Positions 21,213-32,818 of a stretch of 64,000 bases of DNA are shown one piece after another (positions within the stretch are counted from its first letter, which is position 1; each line of letters begins with the position of its first letter). A program made the position numbers and the translations under genes. The stretch lies in the NCBI GenBank assembly GCA_001972305.1, contig BDDD01001384.1:53273-117272 (forward strand), given 5' to 3'. The stretch is from Cephalotus follicularis (Eukaryota; Streptophyta; Magnoliopsida; Oxalidales; Cephalotaceae). The notes beneath the pieces are model-generated. The model did no database searches and was not told where the DNA came from. It worked only from the letters and a program-made list of their open reading frames with translations.

Positions 21213-22523
21213 TGTCACACCCCGCTTTCGATAAACACACATAAAAGTGCTAAAGGCAATTAACATTTAAGATTCAGCTTATGCAAAAACCATAAAATTT
21301 AAACATTTCAAACAAGATATCAGTTGCGGAAGCATTAAAACTCATAAGCTGAAAAACACGTAACATGCATCCCATATTGCACGCTACCCAATACATGTCT
21401 GTCGTAGTTAAAAGCCCACAAAACGGAGTGTGATCCGTAATACATTATTCAGTAACATCAAAAGTCTAGTAAACCAAAAAATACGGTACATAACACTCAA
21501 AGGGACATAACCCCGAGTAAACCATTATGAAAAACCATGTACTTCATCCATGCTGACTCCCAAAGCCGGTCCACCGCATCAATCTGTAAAGTAGGGGGTT
21601 AGCCTTTGTCCTCACTCGGCTAAGTCATAAGAGTAATTTGGGATCAATATTAAATGCATGTCATGAAATGTATGCGTGGATGATGCAGTATAGTAAAAAC
21701 ACCAGTTTATATATATATGAAAATATATATAAGTTTGAGGGTACAGTAAAATATCAGTAGGGACATATATATGAAAATATATGTATGCAATAACAGTACA
21801 ATAGTAACTCAGCCAGCGCTACATCAACAGGCACAGTAGTGTCTAAATAGGACCAGTAACAGTATAGAAAGTCCACAAAGGGACCGCAAACAAGCAGTCA
21901 GTATGTACAACGCCACCAACTCCTGGCCCCACGTTGCACTCCCACTTCGGTCCCTTCTCCAGGCAACCAAGCAAGACAACAATACAGTACAGTGAGTTAC
22001 CCAGCCAACTCCTGGCCACTAGGTCAACCCTGCGACTAGTCACCGCTGGCAATCCCCGCCACGCAACTAGTACGGCTCAATCACAAACACAGTAATTTCA
22101 CAGAGCAGGCACAGTAAATAGTCACAGTAGCAGTGCAGTAAACAGTACAGTAATGATCGTTAGTTCGACAATAGGCAGTTTATTTCAAACTGTTTCGAAA
22201 GTCGTAAACATTTGAAATATGTATTTCCAATAGGTAGAAAATACTTTAAATCATTTTAGTAGTGGAAATTGCTTTCCCGGTATGTTCAAAAATATAACAA
22301 TACTCATTTTATATTTTCGTACTCAAACATAGAAGTTTTCAGACTCATATGCGCATTTCTAAATTAATATAACAATTTAGAAATCATAACAGTTCATAAA
22401 CGATTATTATACAGGCAATAATCAGTGCATATGCAATGCATACAAATGCTCTAATGCATCCTAATCAGAATCGGGATCATCGCGCATCGTTTAGGCAAGA
22501 GAAGTCCAAACAACATCCTGACA

Positions 22524-22787
22524 GTCGGCTGGATTCCTTACCAGTCGACTGTTCTGGGTCGACTAGTACAAGTAGTCGACTAGTTTCTTTTACCAGTTGG
22601 ATGTCTATTAGGTAGTCGGCTGTTATCCTTCAACAGTCGACTGTAACTGCTCAACCGTTCATAACATCGTTCAGATAACACATTCCCGCCACTTTCTGGG
22701 TAGGACAACGCATGAGCAGTCGACTGCTTTCTCATGACAATCGACTGTTTCCGTTGAGTAGTCAACTGTCTTCCTTCGACAGTCGGC
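22524..22787. promoter_or_regulatory. CAGTCGACTG palindrome cluster, inner, TE-D 3' LTR
   Basis: Nine GTCGRY/RYCGAC cores occur in 264 bp: GTCGGC at 22524, 22615 and 22782; GTCGAC at 22544, 22558, 22575, 22636 and 22719; ATCGAC at 22740. Most sit in a CA..TG frame (CAGTCGACTG). The 5' LTR copy has eight at 30011-30254. Confidence 0.6.
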
Positions 22788-23631
22788 TGCTCAGCGAACC
22801 AGTAGTATGCAATTCGATCTATCTACTCAAACAGATCATTGCAAGCTAAACATCCATATTCACAAGACAGAATATCAGTATTAGTTATCATGTCGTCCAT
22901 ATAACACCACATTTAACATGCATTTCATCAAGCAAATCAATACCACGATTAAACTCAACATGCATGTACATAATCTCGTTTAATTCTCAACAGTGAGCAT
23001 GGCAGACGAAAACAGCAGTAACCATGTCATAAAAGTTGAAAACCACAGTTCATATAACCAAGCATTCAATCACAGGGCATCCATTAATATTGAGCTCAAA
23101 TAAGCAATTATAACTTCCCCTACCTTTTGATTCCAAGTTAGGAATCTGTAAGTCCACCTCTTTTAGTCCAAACAATAGCTCCTCCAAGCTTCCCAGGTCT
23201 GGTTTGCAAGTCCAGTTTCAAGCTCCAACTCCCAGTTCCTTTGCTTCAATAGTGGAGGTAAAGTTCTCCCTCTTTCTCTCATAAACCCTCTCCTGTTTCC
23301 TTCTCTCTATACTATTTTCTTCCCTTCCAAATCATAGTTCTTCTCTGGTTTCAATAGCTTGGTAGATGGGGTAAATAGGGAAGATTTAAGCAGTTGGATT
23401 CTCTCCCCTTTCTCCTGTCCGATTTTTGCATGTCCATGTGCCATTTTCTTCCCACTTTGAAAACTCTCATGCACCACCTGTCAAGTTCTGCCTCAAATTC
23501 GGTCAGGATAGCATGCAGGTGCAGTCTCCTTTCCCTGCATGAGCCGCATGACTGCTAGGTGTAGCCCCACATCTTTCCTGTCAGCTTCTGCTTGTGATTA
23601 CTTCACATGTTTGCTGACAGAATGTCACCCA

Positions 23632-23750
23632 GTCGGCTGTTCTTACTCAATAGTCGGCTGGCAATTCGAGGCCATCCAGTCGACTATTTCCACAAACAGT
23701 CGATTGCCCCATCTAACCGTTCAGTCGGTTGTTCCTGCAAAACAGTCGAC
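23632..23750. promoter_or_regulatory. CAGTCGACTG palindrome cluster, U3 side, TE-D 3' LTR
   Basis: Six cores in 119 bp: GTCGGC at 23632 and 23653, GTCGAC at 23679 and 23745, GTCGAT at 23699, GTCGGT at 23724. Only three remain intact in the 5' LTR (31119, 31146, 31166); others read TTGGC or GTCAGC there. Confidence 0.6.
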
Positions 23751-23952
23751 TGTTTGGGCCTATTTCTTCTGAAATTCAACCCATCGTTTCAAGTGATATA
23801 CCTCAACGTTCCTTAACATTACATAAGTCAAAACAACATTATGTGAAAAGGAAAACGTCATCGAAGTCGGTAAATCGGTCATTTTATTAATTTCACAATA
23901 AAAGTACAGTTACTTTGTGAAAATACAACATATGAAAATACCGGGCATTACA

Positions 23953-23970
23953 TCCACCCCTCTTCAAGGA
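23953..23970 (-). promoter_or_regulatory. TE-D polypurine tract
   Basis: The minus strand reads TTGAAGAGGGGTGGA directly before the LTR start TGTAATGCC. Position and composition are typical. Confidence 0.88.
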
Positions 23971-23996
23971 ATTATTTCCTCAAAATTAAAACAGTA

Positions 23997-25371
23997 CTAG
24001 AACAAGTGCGGGTAACATTCTCGGATACCCTCCTCATGTTCCCAAGTGGCCTCATCCGGTCGGTGGAACTGCCATTGAACCTTGACCATGGAGATGGTTC
24101 GGTTCCTCAAAGTCTGCATCTTCCAATATAGAATCCGCACAGGCAATTCCTCACAAGATAAGTCATCTCGTACAGGAACAGTATCATAACCCAGGACGTG
24201 TGACGGGTTCGGGATATACCTCCTCAACATAGACACATGAAAGACGTCGTGCACATTTGACAGTGCAAGAGGTAAGGCAAGCTAGTAGGCTACCTCCCCA
24301 ACTCTATCCAAAATCTCAAAAGGACCAATATAGCGTGGAGCTAATTTGCCCTTTTTCCCAAACCTTTGCACGCCCTTCCATGGTGAAACCTTTAAGAACA
24401 CTTGATCACCAACACTGAAGGTCAAATGCCTCCTCTTGACACTGTCCACATAGCTCTTCTGCTGGCTTTGAGCAGCAAGCAGCTTCTCTTTGATCACCTT
24501 GATCTTTCTTGAAGTTTCCTCCACCAACTCAGTCCCGAGTAAAGGTCGCTCCCCGACCTCATCCTAACAAACAGGAGATCTGCACTTCCTCCCATACAGT
24601 GCTTCAAACGGTGCCATGGCGATATTGGAATGATAGATGTTATTATAAGAGAACTCTATCAAAGGAATGTGATCCTCCCATGTACCAGCAGAGTCGATAA
24701 CGCAAGCCCATAGCATATCTTCCAAGGTCTGGATGGTACGCTCAGACTACCCATCTGTCTGAGGGTGGAAAGTAGTACTCAGGTTCAGCTTCATCCCGAA
24801 AGCTGTATGAAATCTCTTCCAGAAATTGGATGTAAAGATAGCATCCCTGTCACAAACAATACTGACGGGAACACCATGTAGTCTTACAATCTCCTTAACA
24901 TACAAACAAGCCAACTTGCTCGCTGAGTCCGTGACATGAGTGGGTAGAAAATGAGCTGACGTCGTGAGTCTATCCACGATAACCCACACTGCATTGTGAT
25001 GATGTCTAGTCAGTGGAAATCCTGAAACAAAATCCATCGTTATATGTTCCCACTTCCACTCCGCCACTGGCAACGACTGCAATAACCCTGCCGGCCTCTG
25101 GTGCTCGGCCTTAACTGTCTAGCAAGTCAAACACCTTGCTACATACTCGGTAATTCGTTGCTTCATGTCAGGCCACCAGTAGTCCCTCTTCATGTCTTGG
25201 CACATTTTTTTGCTACCAGGGTGAATTTTGTACTGAGATTTTATGAGCCCCGTAAAGCAACCCAATCTTCAAACCGTGTTCATTCGGAAGACACACCCGT
25301 CCCCGAAATCTGAAAACACCATCGGCATGTATCCAAAAATTAGACTTCGAGTCTAGATTCTCTCAAATCTA
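23997..25371 (-). pseudogene. TE-D integrase and chromodomain, broken
   Basis: The catalytic core at 25082-24747 has WKWEHITMDFVSGFP (first Asp), VSIVCDRDAIFTS (second Asp present) and STTFHPQTDG; a stop follows, then [12 protein letters not shown] with the catalytic Glu. Further stops lie near 24565 and 24281. The C-terminal region has VFLKVSPWKGVQRFGKKGKL and APRYIGPFEIL, then VHDVFHVSMLRRYIPNPSH. The chromodomain-like tail (23997-24254) contains VKVQWQFHRPDEATWE and ends YPHLF. The N-terminal HHCC region at about 25371-25083 is degraded across frames. Confidence 0.88.
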
Positions 25372-25821
25372 TTACAATTCAGGATCGTGTGCTTGACCGT
25401 TCTTTATTTCGTCAAGCAAAGCTGGTTGTACTCTCATGCTAGCCATAAAGACTCCAGGTGATTGATTAAACGGAAACCACTCTTGGAAGTCTTCTAACAT
25501 CTTCCATTGCGACACCATCGCACTGGCAACCATAGCCTTGTGACTCAAGGCATTAGCGACCATATTCGCTTTCCCCGGGTGGTACTGAACGCTGCAATCA
25601 TAATCGTTAAATAATTCCACCCACCTTCGTTGCCTCATGTTCAGTGTATCTTGGCAGAACAGGTACCTCAAAGTCTTATGATCTGTAAAGATTTCAAACT
25701 GCGCCCCATAAAGATAGTGCCTCCACTTCTGAAGGGCGAAGATAATAGCTACAAGTTCAAGGTCATGTGTCGGGTAGTTTTCTTCGTACGGGTTTAGTTT
25801 CTGAGAAGCATAAGCGATCAC
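25372..25821 (-). pseudogene. TE-D RNase H
   Basis: This is the RNase H domain that degrades RNA in RNA-DNA hybrids, continuing from RT after one TAG (about 25828-25830) that interrupts the block between GCVLM and [17 protein letters not shown]. Motifs: [36 protein letters not shown] and a final ANALSHK. The last acidic residue of that motif, normally Asp (A-D-A-L-S), is Asn, a probable loss of one active-site carboxylate. Confidence 0.88.
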
Positions 25822-26713
25822 TCTGCCTCGCTACATCAGTACGCAGCCCAAGCCCTTACCCGAAGCATCACTGTAGACTGTAAAGCCCTCATTACCATCA
25901 GGTAATGCCAAGATAGGAATGGAAACTAACCGATCCTTCAGCTCACGGAAACTAGCTTCACAATCTTCATCCCAAACAAATAAGGTCTTCTTCTGGGTCA
26001 GTCTAGTCAAAGGCACAGCTATCCTCGAAAAGTTCTGGATAAACCTCCTGTAATACCCCGCCAAGCCAAGAAAATTGCGCACTTCATTTTTGTTTCTTGG
26101 TTGTGGCCAGTCTCGCACAACTTCGGTCTTTGACTGATCCACCATCAAGCTTTCCCCATATACGATGTGACCGAGAAAGATCCCATGATCAAGCCAGAAT
26201 TCACACTTGCTGAACTTGGCGTACAACCGATGCTCTCTAAGAACCTGCAATACCAGCCTCAGATGATGAGTGTGTTCCTCCTCACTCCTCGAGTATACCA
26301 GTATCTCATCAATAAACACTACGACAAACTGATCTAGGTATGGCCGGAACACGTCATTCATCAATGACATGAAAGTTGCCGGTATATTGGTAACACCAAA
26401 CGGCATCACCAAGAACTCGTAGTGACCATACTTTGTCCGGAAGGCAGTCTTCTCAATGTCTCCTTCCCTTACTCTCATTTGGTGATAACCCGATCTCAAA
26501 TCGAGGTTGGAAAACACCCTTGACCCTTGCAACTGGTCGAACAAATCCTTGATGTGGGGTAAAGGATACTTGTTCTTGATAGTTGCCTTATTCAACATTA
26601 TGTAGTCGACGCAAAGCCTCATCAACCCATCCTTCTTCTTGGCAAATAGCACAGGCGTACCCCCACGTAGAAACACTGGGTCTAACAAAACCCTTATCAA
26701 TCAGGTCTTGTAA
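25822..26713 (-). pseudogene. TE-D reverse transcriptase with FIDE in place of FIDD
   Basis: This is a nearly continuous [75 protein letters not shown], then [12 protein letters not shown], and the thumb KFSKCEFW and [19 protein letters not shown]. The catalytic box should end in two Asp; here the second is Glu (GAG codon). The N-terminal edge is shifted by one extra G in a run of five G near 26661-26665, and a stop lies at 26714-26716. Otherwise the fold is complete through connection and the start of RNase H ([14 protein letters not shown]). Confidence 0.9.
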
Positions 26714-27430
26714 CTATAACTTTAGCTCTCGCAACTCAGCAGGAGCCATCCGATAAGGTGATTTAGAGATAGGAGTCGTTCCAGGAACAAGATCAATTAC
26801 GAACTCCATACTCATCTTCGGTGGTAAAGACCCCAAATCACCAGGAAACACGTCCGAAAATTCACACACAACCAGAATCTCCTCCATACTCAAACCTTTC
26901 TTTTTCATTCGATCAATTACATAAGCCAGGTATCCTTCGCATCCCTTCTCTAGATACCTCGACGCTCGAATAAAGGATATGATCAGTGTCAAGAACCCTT
27001 TGTCTCCCTTGAATTGAAATGTCGCTCCATCGGGTAGACAAAAATCCACAGTTTTATTATAACAATCCATGCGAGCACGGTGTGCTGATAGCCAATCCAT
27101 CCCCAGTATAACATCGAAGTCACGGATAGGCAGTACTATCAAATTTGCATACAAAGAAATGTCTACCATAGACATCTCACAACTCCTATATACCGAGTCA
27201 GTGTACATAGAAGTCCAAGTTGGTGTACTCACAGCAAGCATATATGACATGCAATCAGGGGTGACATCTAAGCAAGATGCAAAACGTGCAGATATAAAAG
27301 AATGCGATGCTCCAGAATCCATCAACACTCTAGCAGAAAAACCATAGATATAAAGAGTACCTCCAACAATGGAAGTCAACTCTGGAACCTCTGTCTGAGC
27401 AAGTACAAAAACTCTACCTTTTGCGATGCC
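26714..27430 (-). pseudogene. TE-D aspartic protease and RT linker
   Basis: An open frame carries GRVFVLAQTEV, a protease with intact catalytic D-S-G (VLMDSGASHSFIS), VILGMDWLSAHRARMDCYNK, then the RT-entry linker FSDVFPGDLGSLPPKMSMEF, DLVPGTTPISKSPYRMAPAELRELKL broken up by residues in between. The frame stops at 26714, where a Gln codon is expected by family comparison. Confidence 0.88.
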
Positions 27431-28566
27431 CTTGCCGGTGTCCTTCCTCTGTGATGGTCCCGCTGCCGCACCACTACTACTTCCTAGCCCAGTAGGCGCT
27501 GTAGCTGAACTCTTCGGACAATCTTTCACCGAATGACTAGGTGCCCCGCACCTCAAGCACCAGCTATTGTACCTCCAATAATCTTTCTGTTGGTGGCCCG
27601 TACGACCACAATAGAAACAACCTCCGGATCTAGCATTAGTCCTCTGGCTGGGAGAACCCTATGAAGCTGTCTGCTGAGATTTGCTCTTGGATGACTTTGT
27701 CGGAGAACCACCATCTTGCCATTTCGACGATGCTGGTCTGGATTGTGTAGGACTCTGTTTATTCTATTGTGCGCGAGCCCTCTCAGCCCGGTCTTCACTG
27801 GATATGCTCTCCAATAGTCTTGCTTTTTGAGCACCCTCCACAAAGGTCCCTAGTTCCATAGCCCTAATTCTTGATCGATGATCTGGCTGAGACCTCTCAG
27901 AAACCTTCGTATCTTCTTCACTTCATCAGCTACCAGATAGGGTGAATGTCTGGCTAGCTCCATGAACCTTGCTTGATACTCTATCACCATCATCTCTCCC
28001 TGTCACAACTCCAAGAGCTCAGTCTCTTGTCGGTCTTGTTCAATCCGTGGAACATAGGTCTTCAAGAACTCTGTCTGGACCCTGCCCCAAGTGCTGTCAA
28101 GCCTCTCAAATTCCTACTTTGCTTTGACCATCTCCCACCAATGAGTGGCCTCACCCCATAGACGGTATACAAAAAACTTCAGTTTTTGATTGTCCGTACA
28201 GTCCATCACTTCAAAGATTTTTTCCAAATGCTGCAGCCATCTCTCGGCAAAGGTGGCATCAAGTTCCCCTAGGAAACTGGGTGGTTTCTACCTCATGAAC
28301 CTTTAAATGTCCCTCCCAATCTGATTACCATCCTCTCCTGGGCAATGGTCAGGAGCTCTATGTCGTGGCCGAGCTTGCGCATAGTACTGGCACATCTCCT
28401 ATGCATTAGCCATATTAAAGGCCATCTATTGTTGAAAATAATCCGTAATTCGGGTCATCGAATCTCTCTCATCCTGGGGGATATTCATCCCTTGTAGAAC
28501 ATTCGCTTCCTCAGGGGCATTTGCTCCGACAGCTCTAGCCCTAGCACGTGTTATCCTTCTATCCAT
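27431..28566 (-). pseudogene. gag: TE-D gag, broken
   Basis: The minus-strand ATG at 28566 starts MDRRITRARARAVGANAPEE. The gag domain is recognisable across stops: PPSFLGELDA, WLQHLEKIFEVMDCTDNQKL, EATHWWEMVKA, FLKTYVPRIEQDRQETELLEL and a FLRGL motif. Two zinc knuckles close it near 27620-27510: the first reads CFYCGRTGHQQKDY, its last Cys replaced by Tyr; the second, CLRCGAPSHSVKDC, is intact. At least six stops and one frame change are present. Confidence 0.82.
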
Positions 28567-28660
28567 TTGTTCCTATAAGAAGGATGACGATTAGTCACAA
28601 CTTTAGAAAAAATAACTTATTAATTGCCAAGGAAAATATCCTAGCTAAGCATATATGGAA

Positions 28661-28675
28661 TATGCTCTGATACCA
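28661..28675 (-). promoter_or_regulatory. TE-D primer binding site (tRNA-Met initiator)
   Basis: The minus strand reads TGGTATCAGAGCATA, four bases from the LTR end at 28680. The first 12 bases are the standard initiator tRNA-Met complement. Confidence 0.92.
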
Positions 28676-28679
28676 CTCT

Positions 28680-31418
28680 TGTCACACCCCGCTTTCGATG
28701 AACAAACATAAAAGTGGTAAAGGGAATTAACATCTAAGATTCAGCTTATGAAAAAGCAATAAAAATTAAACTTTTCAAACAAGATATCAGTTGCGGAATC
28801 ATTAAAACTCATTAGCTGAAAAATACGTAACATGCATCCCATGCTGCACGCTACCCAATACATTTCTGTCATAGATAAAAGCCCATAAAACGAAGTGTGA
28901 TCCATAATACATTATTCAGTAACATCAAAAATCTAGTAAACCGGAAAATACGGTACACAACACTCAAAGGCACATAACCCCGAGTAAAACATTATGAAAA
29001 AACTTGTACTTCATCCATGTTGACTCCCAAAGCCGGTCCACCGCATCAATCTGTAAAGTAGGGGGTTAGCATTTGTCCTCACTCGGCTAAGTCATAAGAG
29101 TAATTTGGGATCAACATTACATGCATGTCATGAAATGTATGCGTGGATGATGCAGTATAGTAAAAACACCTGTTTTTATATATATGAAAATATATATAAG
29201 TTTGACGGTACAATAAAATATCAGTAGGGACATATATATGAAAATATATGTATGCAATAACAGTACAGTAGTAACCCGGCCATGGCTACATCAACAGGCA
29301 CAGTAGTGTCCGAATAAGAGCAGTAATAGTATAGTAGGTCCACAAAGGGACCCTAGACAGGCAGTCAGAATGTACAACGCCCCCAACTCTTGGCCCCACG
29401 TTGCACTCCCACTTCGGTCCCTTCTCCAAGCAACCAAGCATGACAACAGTACAGTACAGTGAGTTACCCAGCCAACTCCTGGCCCCTAGATCAACCCTGC
29501 CACTAGTCAACGTTGGCAGTCCCTGCCACGCAACTAGTACGGCTCAATCACAAACATAGTAATTTCACAGAGTAGGCAGAGTAAATAGTCACAGTACCAG
29601 TGCAGTAAACAGTATAGTAATGATCGTTAGATCAACAAGAGGCAGTTCATTTCAAACTGTTTCGAAAGTCATAAACGTTTGAAATATGTATTTCCAATAG
29701 GTAGAAAATACTTTAAACCGTTTCAGTAGTGGAAATTGCTTTCCCGGTATGTTCAAAAATATAACACTACTCATTTTATATTTTTGTACTCAAACATAGT
29801 AGTTTTCAAACTCATATGTGCATTTCTAAATTAATATAACAATTTAGAAATCATAACAGTTCATAAACGGTTATCATACAGGCAGTAATCAGTGCATATG
29901 CAATGCATACAAATGCTCTAATGCATCCTAATCGGAATTGGGATCATCGCGAATCATTTAGGCAATAGAAGTCCAAAAAGCATCATGACTGCCGACCGGA
30001 TTCCTTACCAGTCGACTGTTCTGGGTAGAGCAGTACAAGTAGTCGGCTGGATTCTTTTACCAGTTGGCTGTCTATTTGGCAGTCGGCTGTTATCTTTCAA
30101 CAGTCGACTGTAACTGCTCAACCATTCATAACATCGTTCAGATAACACATTCCCGCCACTTTTTGGGTAGGTCAACGCATGAGCAGTCGACTGTTTTCTC
30201 ATGGCAGTCGACTGTTTCCATTGAGTAGTCGATTTTCTTCCTTCGACAGTCGGCTGCTCAGCAAACCAGCAGTATGCAATTCGATCTATCTACTCAAACA
30301 GATCATTACAGGCTAAACATCCATATTCTCTGGACAAAATATCAGTACTAGTTATCATGTCGTCCATATAACACCACATTTAACATGCATTTCATCAAGC
30401 AAATCAATACCACGATTAAAATCAACATGCATGTACATAATCTCGTTTAATTCTCAACAGTGAGCATGGCAAACGAAAATAGCAGTAACCATGTCATGAA
30501 AGTTGAAAACCACAGTTCATACAGCCAGGCATTTAATCACAGGGCATCCATTAATCTTGAGCTCAAATATGCAGTTATAACTTCCCCTACCTTTTGATTC
30601 CAAGTTAGGAATCTATAAGTCCACCTCTTTTAGTCTGAACAATAGCTCCTCCAAGCTTCGCATGTCTAGTTTGCAAGTCCAGGTTCAGGCTTCAAGTCCC
30701 AGTTCCTTTGCTTCAACAGTGGAGGTAAAGTTCTCCCTCTTTCTCTCACGAAACCTCTCCTGTTTCCTTCTCTCTACACTATTTTCTTCCCTTCCAAATC
30801 ACAGTTCCTCTCTGGTTTCAATAGCTTGGAAGATGAGGTAAAGAGGGAAGCTTTAAGTAGTTGGATTCTCTCCCCTTTCTCTTGCCCAATTTTTGCATGT
30901 CCATGTGCAATTTTCTTCCCACTTTGGCAACTCTCATGCACCACTTGTCAAGTTCTACCTCAGATTCGGTCTGGATAGCATGCAGGTGTTGTCTCCTTTC
31001 CCTGCATGAGCCGCATGACTCCCAGGTGTCGCCCTACATCTTTCCCGTCAGCTTCTGCATGTGATCACTTCACATGTTTGCTGACAGAGTGTCGCCCAGT
31101 TGGCTATTCTTACTCAACAGTCGGCTGGCAATGCGAGGTCATCCAGTCGACTGTTTCCACAAACAGTCGGCTGCCCCATCTAATCGTTCAGTCAGCTGTT
31201 CCTACAAAATAGTCAGCTGCTTGGGCCTATTTCTTCTGAAATTCAACCCATCATTTCAAGTGATATACCTCAACGTTCCTTAACATTACATACTGAAAAC
31301 AACATTATGTGAAACAGAAAACGTCATCGAAGTCGGGAAATCAGTCATTTTATTAATTTCACAATAAAAGTACATTTACATCGTGAAAATACAACATATG
31401 AAAATTCCAGGCGTTACA
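28680..31418 (-). repeat. TE-D 5' LTR (2739 bp)
   Basis: It is collinear with 21213-23952. Palindrome clusters are at 30011-30254 (eight cores) and 31119-31171 (three intact cores). It ends GGCGTTACA at 31418, followed by the target copy ACCCA. Confidence 0.92.
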
Positions 31419-31423
31419 ACCCA

Positions 31424-31705
31424 AGAGGATCTTTGAATTTTTCTGGTCAACCTTCAAATTTCTGTTGGCAGCCTTCGAGCTTCTCTGGCCAATCTAAACC
31501 TCATCAGACTTTTCAAAGGTACCCTCAATATTCCAATAATGTTTGTCCTACCTTTCCACAATAGTCATTTCAAAATCAACAAACACTTGGAATGTTGAAC
31601 CAGCCAATAGATGCCTCTAGGATTTCTTCTCTGGAAAAGAATATGAAACTTCTCATGAGCACTCTTATGACTAGTCAGCATAACATGAAGAAGCAAATCT
31701 CCTAG
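31424..31705 (+). pseudogene. gag: TE-C gag, second part
   Basis: This resumes exactly where 21212 stopped once one ACCCA is removed, with the Gly/Asn/Ser/Phe/Gln-rich tail (LNFSGQPSNF) matching TE-B. Stops occur near 31562 and at 31703-31705 (TAG). The last TAG is at the same codon as the TAA ending TE-B Gag, just before L-A-S-T-L-H-E-R-E-K in both. Confidence 0.82.
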
Positions 31706-32818
31706 CTTGCTTCTACTCTACATGAAAGAGAGAAAGGCAAGATGCCTTCCCAACCAGACCCGAATCAAAGGTCTACCATGAACCATCACGCTCACACCCA
31801 ACTGACATCTAATTCGCAAGGCCCCTCTTCCTCCTTGGGCCCATCAAAACAAGTTTTTGCCCTGAGGAGTGGAAATGAGTACAAACCAGCTGATTAAATA
31901 GACAATTTAAGCTATAAGTTGGTTGACTCCTCTGCGCAATAAACAACTTTAAGTGCACAAAAAGACTCAAGAGAAGAGCAAGAGGAAGAGAATAAGGAAC
32001 AAATAGCAGAAATTCCAATGGATCGCACTTGCGTTCCCACAATTCCTTTTCGAAAGAGATTTCAAAATAAGAAAGCCACAGCCATGGAAAAGATCATAGA
32101 AATGTTTAAGCAAGTCCAAATTAACATTCCATTTCTGGATGCAATTGCTCAAACACCGTCTTACGTAAAAGTCCTCAAAGACTTATGCACTCAAAAAAGG
32201 GTTACTCAGACTCCAAAAAAACCGTTCTTGGCTGTGAATATCAGTGCGATAATTTTGTAAACCACGATACAAAAGTATAAAGACCCTGATTGCTCGATAA
32301 TCTCTTGTATCATCGGCAACACAAAAATTGAACTTGCTCTGCTCGATTTAGGAGCAAGTGTGAATTTGTTACCATGGTCGGTTTACGAGAAGCTTGGTTT
32401 AGGAGAGTTGCGGCCGATCACTATGACTTTACAATTAGCTAATAGATCGGTGAAAGTGCCAAAAGGGAAAATTGAGGATGTGTTAATCAAGGTTGGTGAG
32501 TTTTTCTTTCCTGTCGACTTTGTCATTTCAGATACCCAGCTTATTGCGAATATCAATGAGCAAATCTTGATTATTCTTGGTAGACCATTCCGAGCAACTA
32601 GTAATGCTCTGATAAATAATCGAAATAGTTTGATGAGGTTGAGTTTCGAAAACACGTAAGTGGACTTCAATGTCTTCCGTTCAGGAAAGCATCTAGCTGA
32701 CTTTGATGAAGTGAAAGTGATCCATTCAATTCCTGACACCATTGATATGGACTTTGACATTAACTTTGATGAAAATTTCAGTGAGTGGATGAGGGAGTTG
32801 GAGGATATCAAAGGAGGA
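31706..32818 (+). pseudogene. TE-C protease region, truncated by TE-E
   Basis: It follows the same order as TE-B: LASTLHEREKGKMPSQPDP, conserved FRKRFQNKKATAMEKIIEMF and TPSYVKVLKDLCTQKRVTQ, a stop near 32260, then the protease with LLDLGASVNLLPWSVYEKLG and LGELRPITMTLQLANRSVKV. TE-C keeps the base that TE-B lost near 12845. A stop lies at 32657-32659. The final part (FRSGKHLADFDEVKVIHSIP) continues until the TE-E LTR at 32819. Nothing matching the TE-B tail modules is found on the other side of TE-E. Confidence 0.82.

Larger units (their letters stand above)
21213..23952 (-). repeat. TE-D 3' LTR (2740 bp)
   Basis: On the plus strand it runs from TGTCACACCCCG to GGGCATTACA; read on the minus strand it starts TGTAATGCCC. 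It carries two clusters of CAGTCGACTG-type palindromes (22524-22787 and 23632-23750). Frames inside it are not conserved as genes. Confidence 0.92.
21213..31418 (-). mobile_element. TE-D: complete Tekay-like Ty3/gypsy retrotransposon, minus strand
   Basis: It inserted inside TE-C gag, with the perfect 5 bp duplication ACCCA at 21208-21212 and 31419-31423. Reading on the minus strand: 5' LTR 31418-28680, PBS, gag, protease, RT, RNase H, integrase, chromodomain-like end, PPT, 3' LTR 23952-21213. LTRs are 2739 and 2740 bp. I count 10 differences in the first about 100 bp of the two LTR copies (plus-strand left ends). Pol has only a few breaks per domain, but one RT catalytic residue and one RNase H residue are altered. 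Confidence 0.93.
18550..32818 (+). mobile_element. TE-C: second Athila/Tat-like Gag-protease element, 5' half, split by TE-D
   Basis: It has the 5' LTR, PBS, gag (20240-21212, resuming 31424) and protease up to 32818, where TE-E begins. TE-D sits inside gag with a perfect ACCCA duplication. No 3' half or 3' LTR was found right of TE-E, so either it was lost with the end of TE-E or it lies outside the window. The Gag-protease proteins are close to TE-B's, while the LTRs have diverged strongly apart from short blocks. Confidence 0.85.

Noticed and set aside
22524-22787. Regularly spaced short palindromes that might suggest a CRISPR array
   Set aside because: The motif is only about 10 bp, degenerate and unevenly spaced, lies inside plant LTRs, and no cas gene is present.
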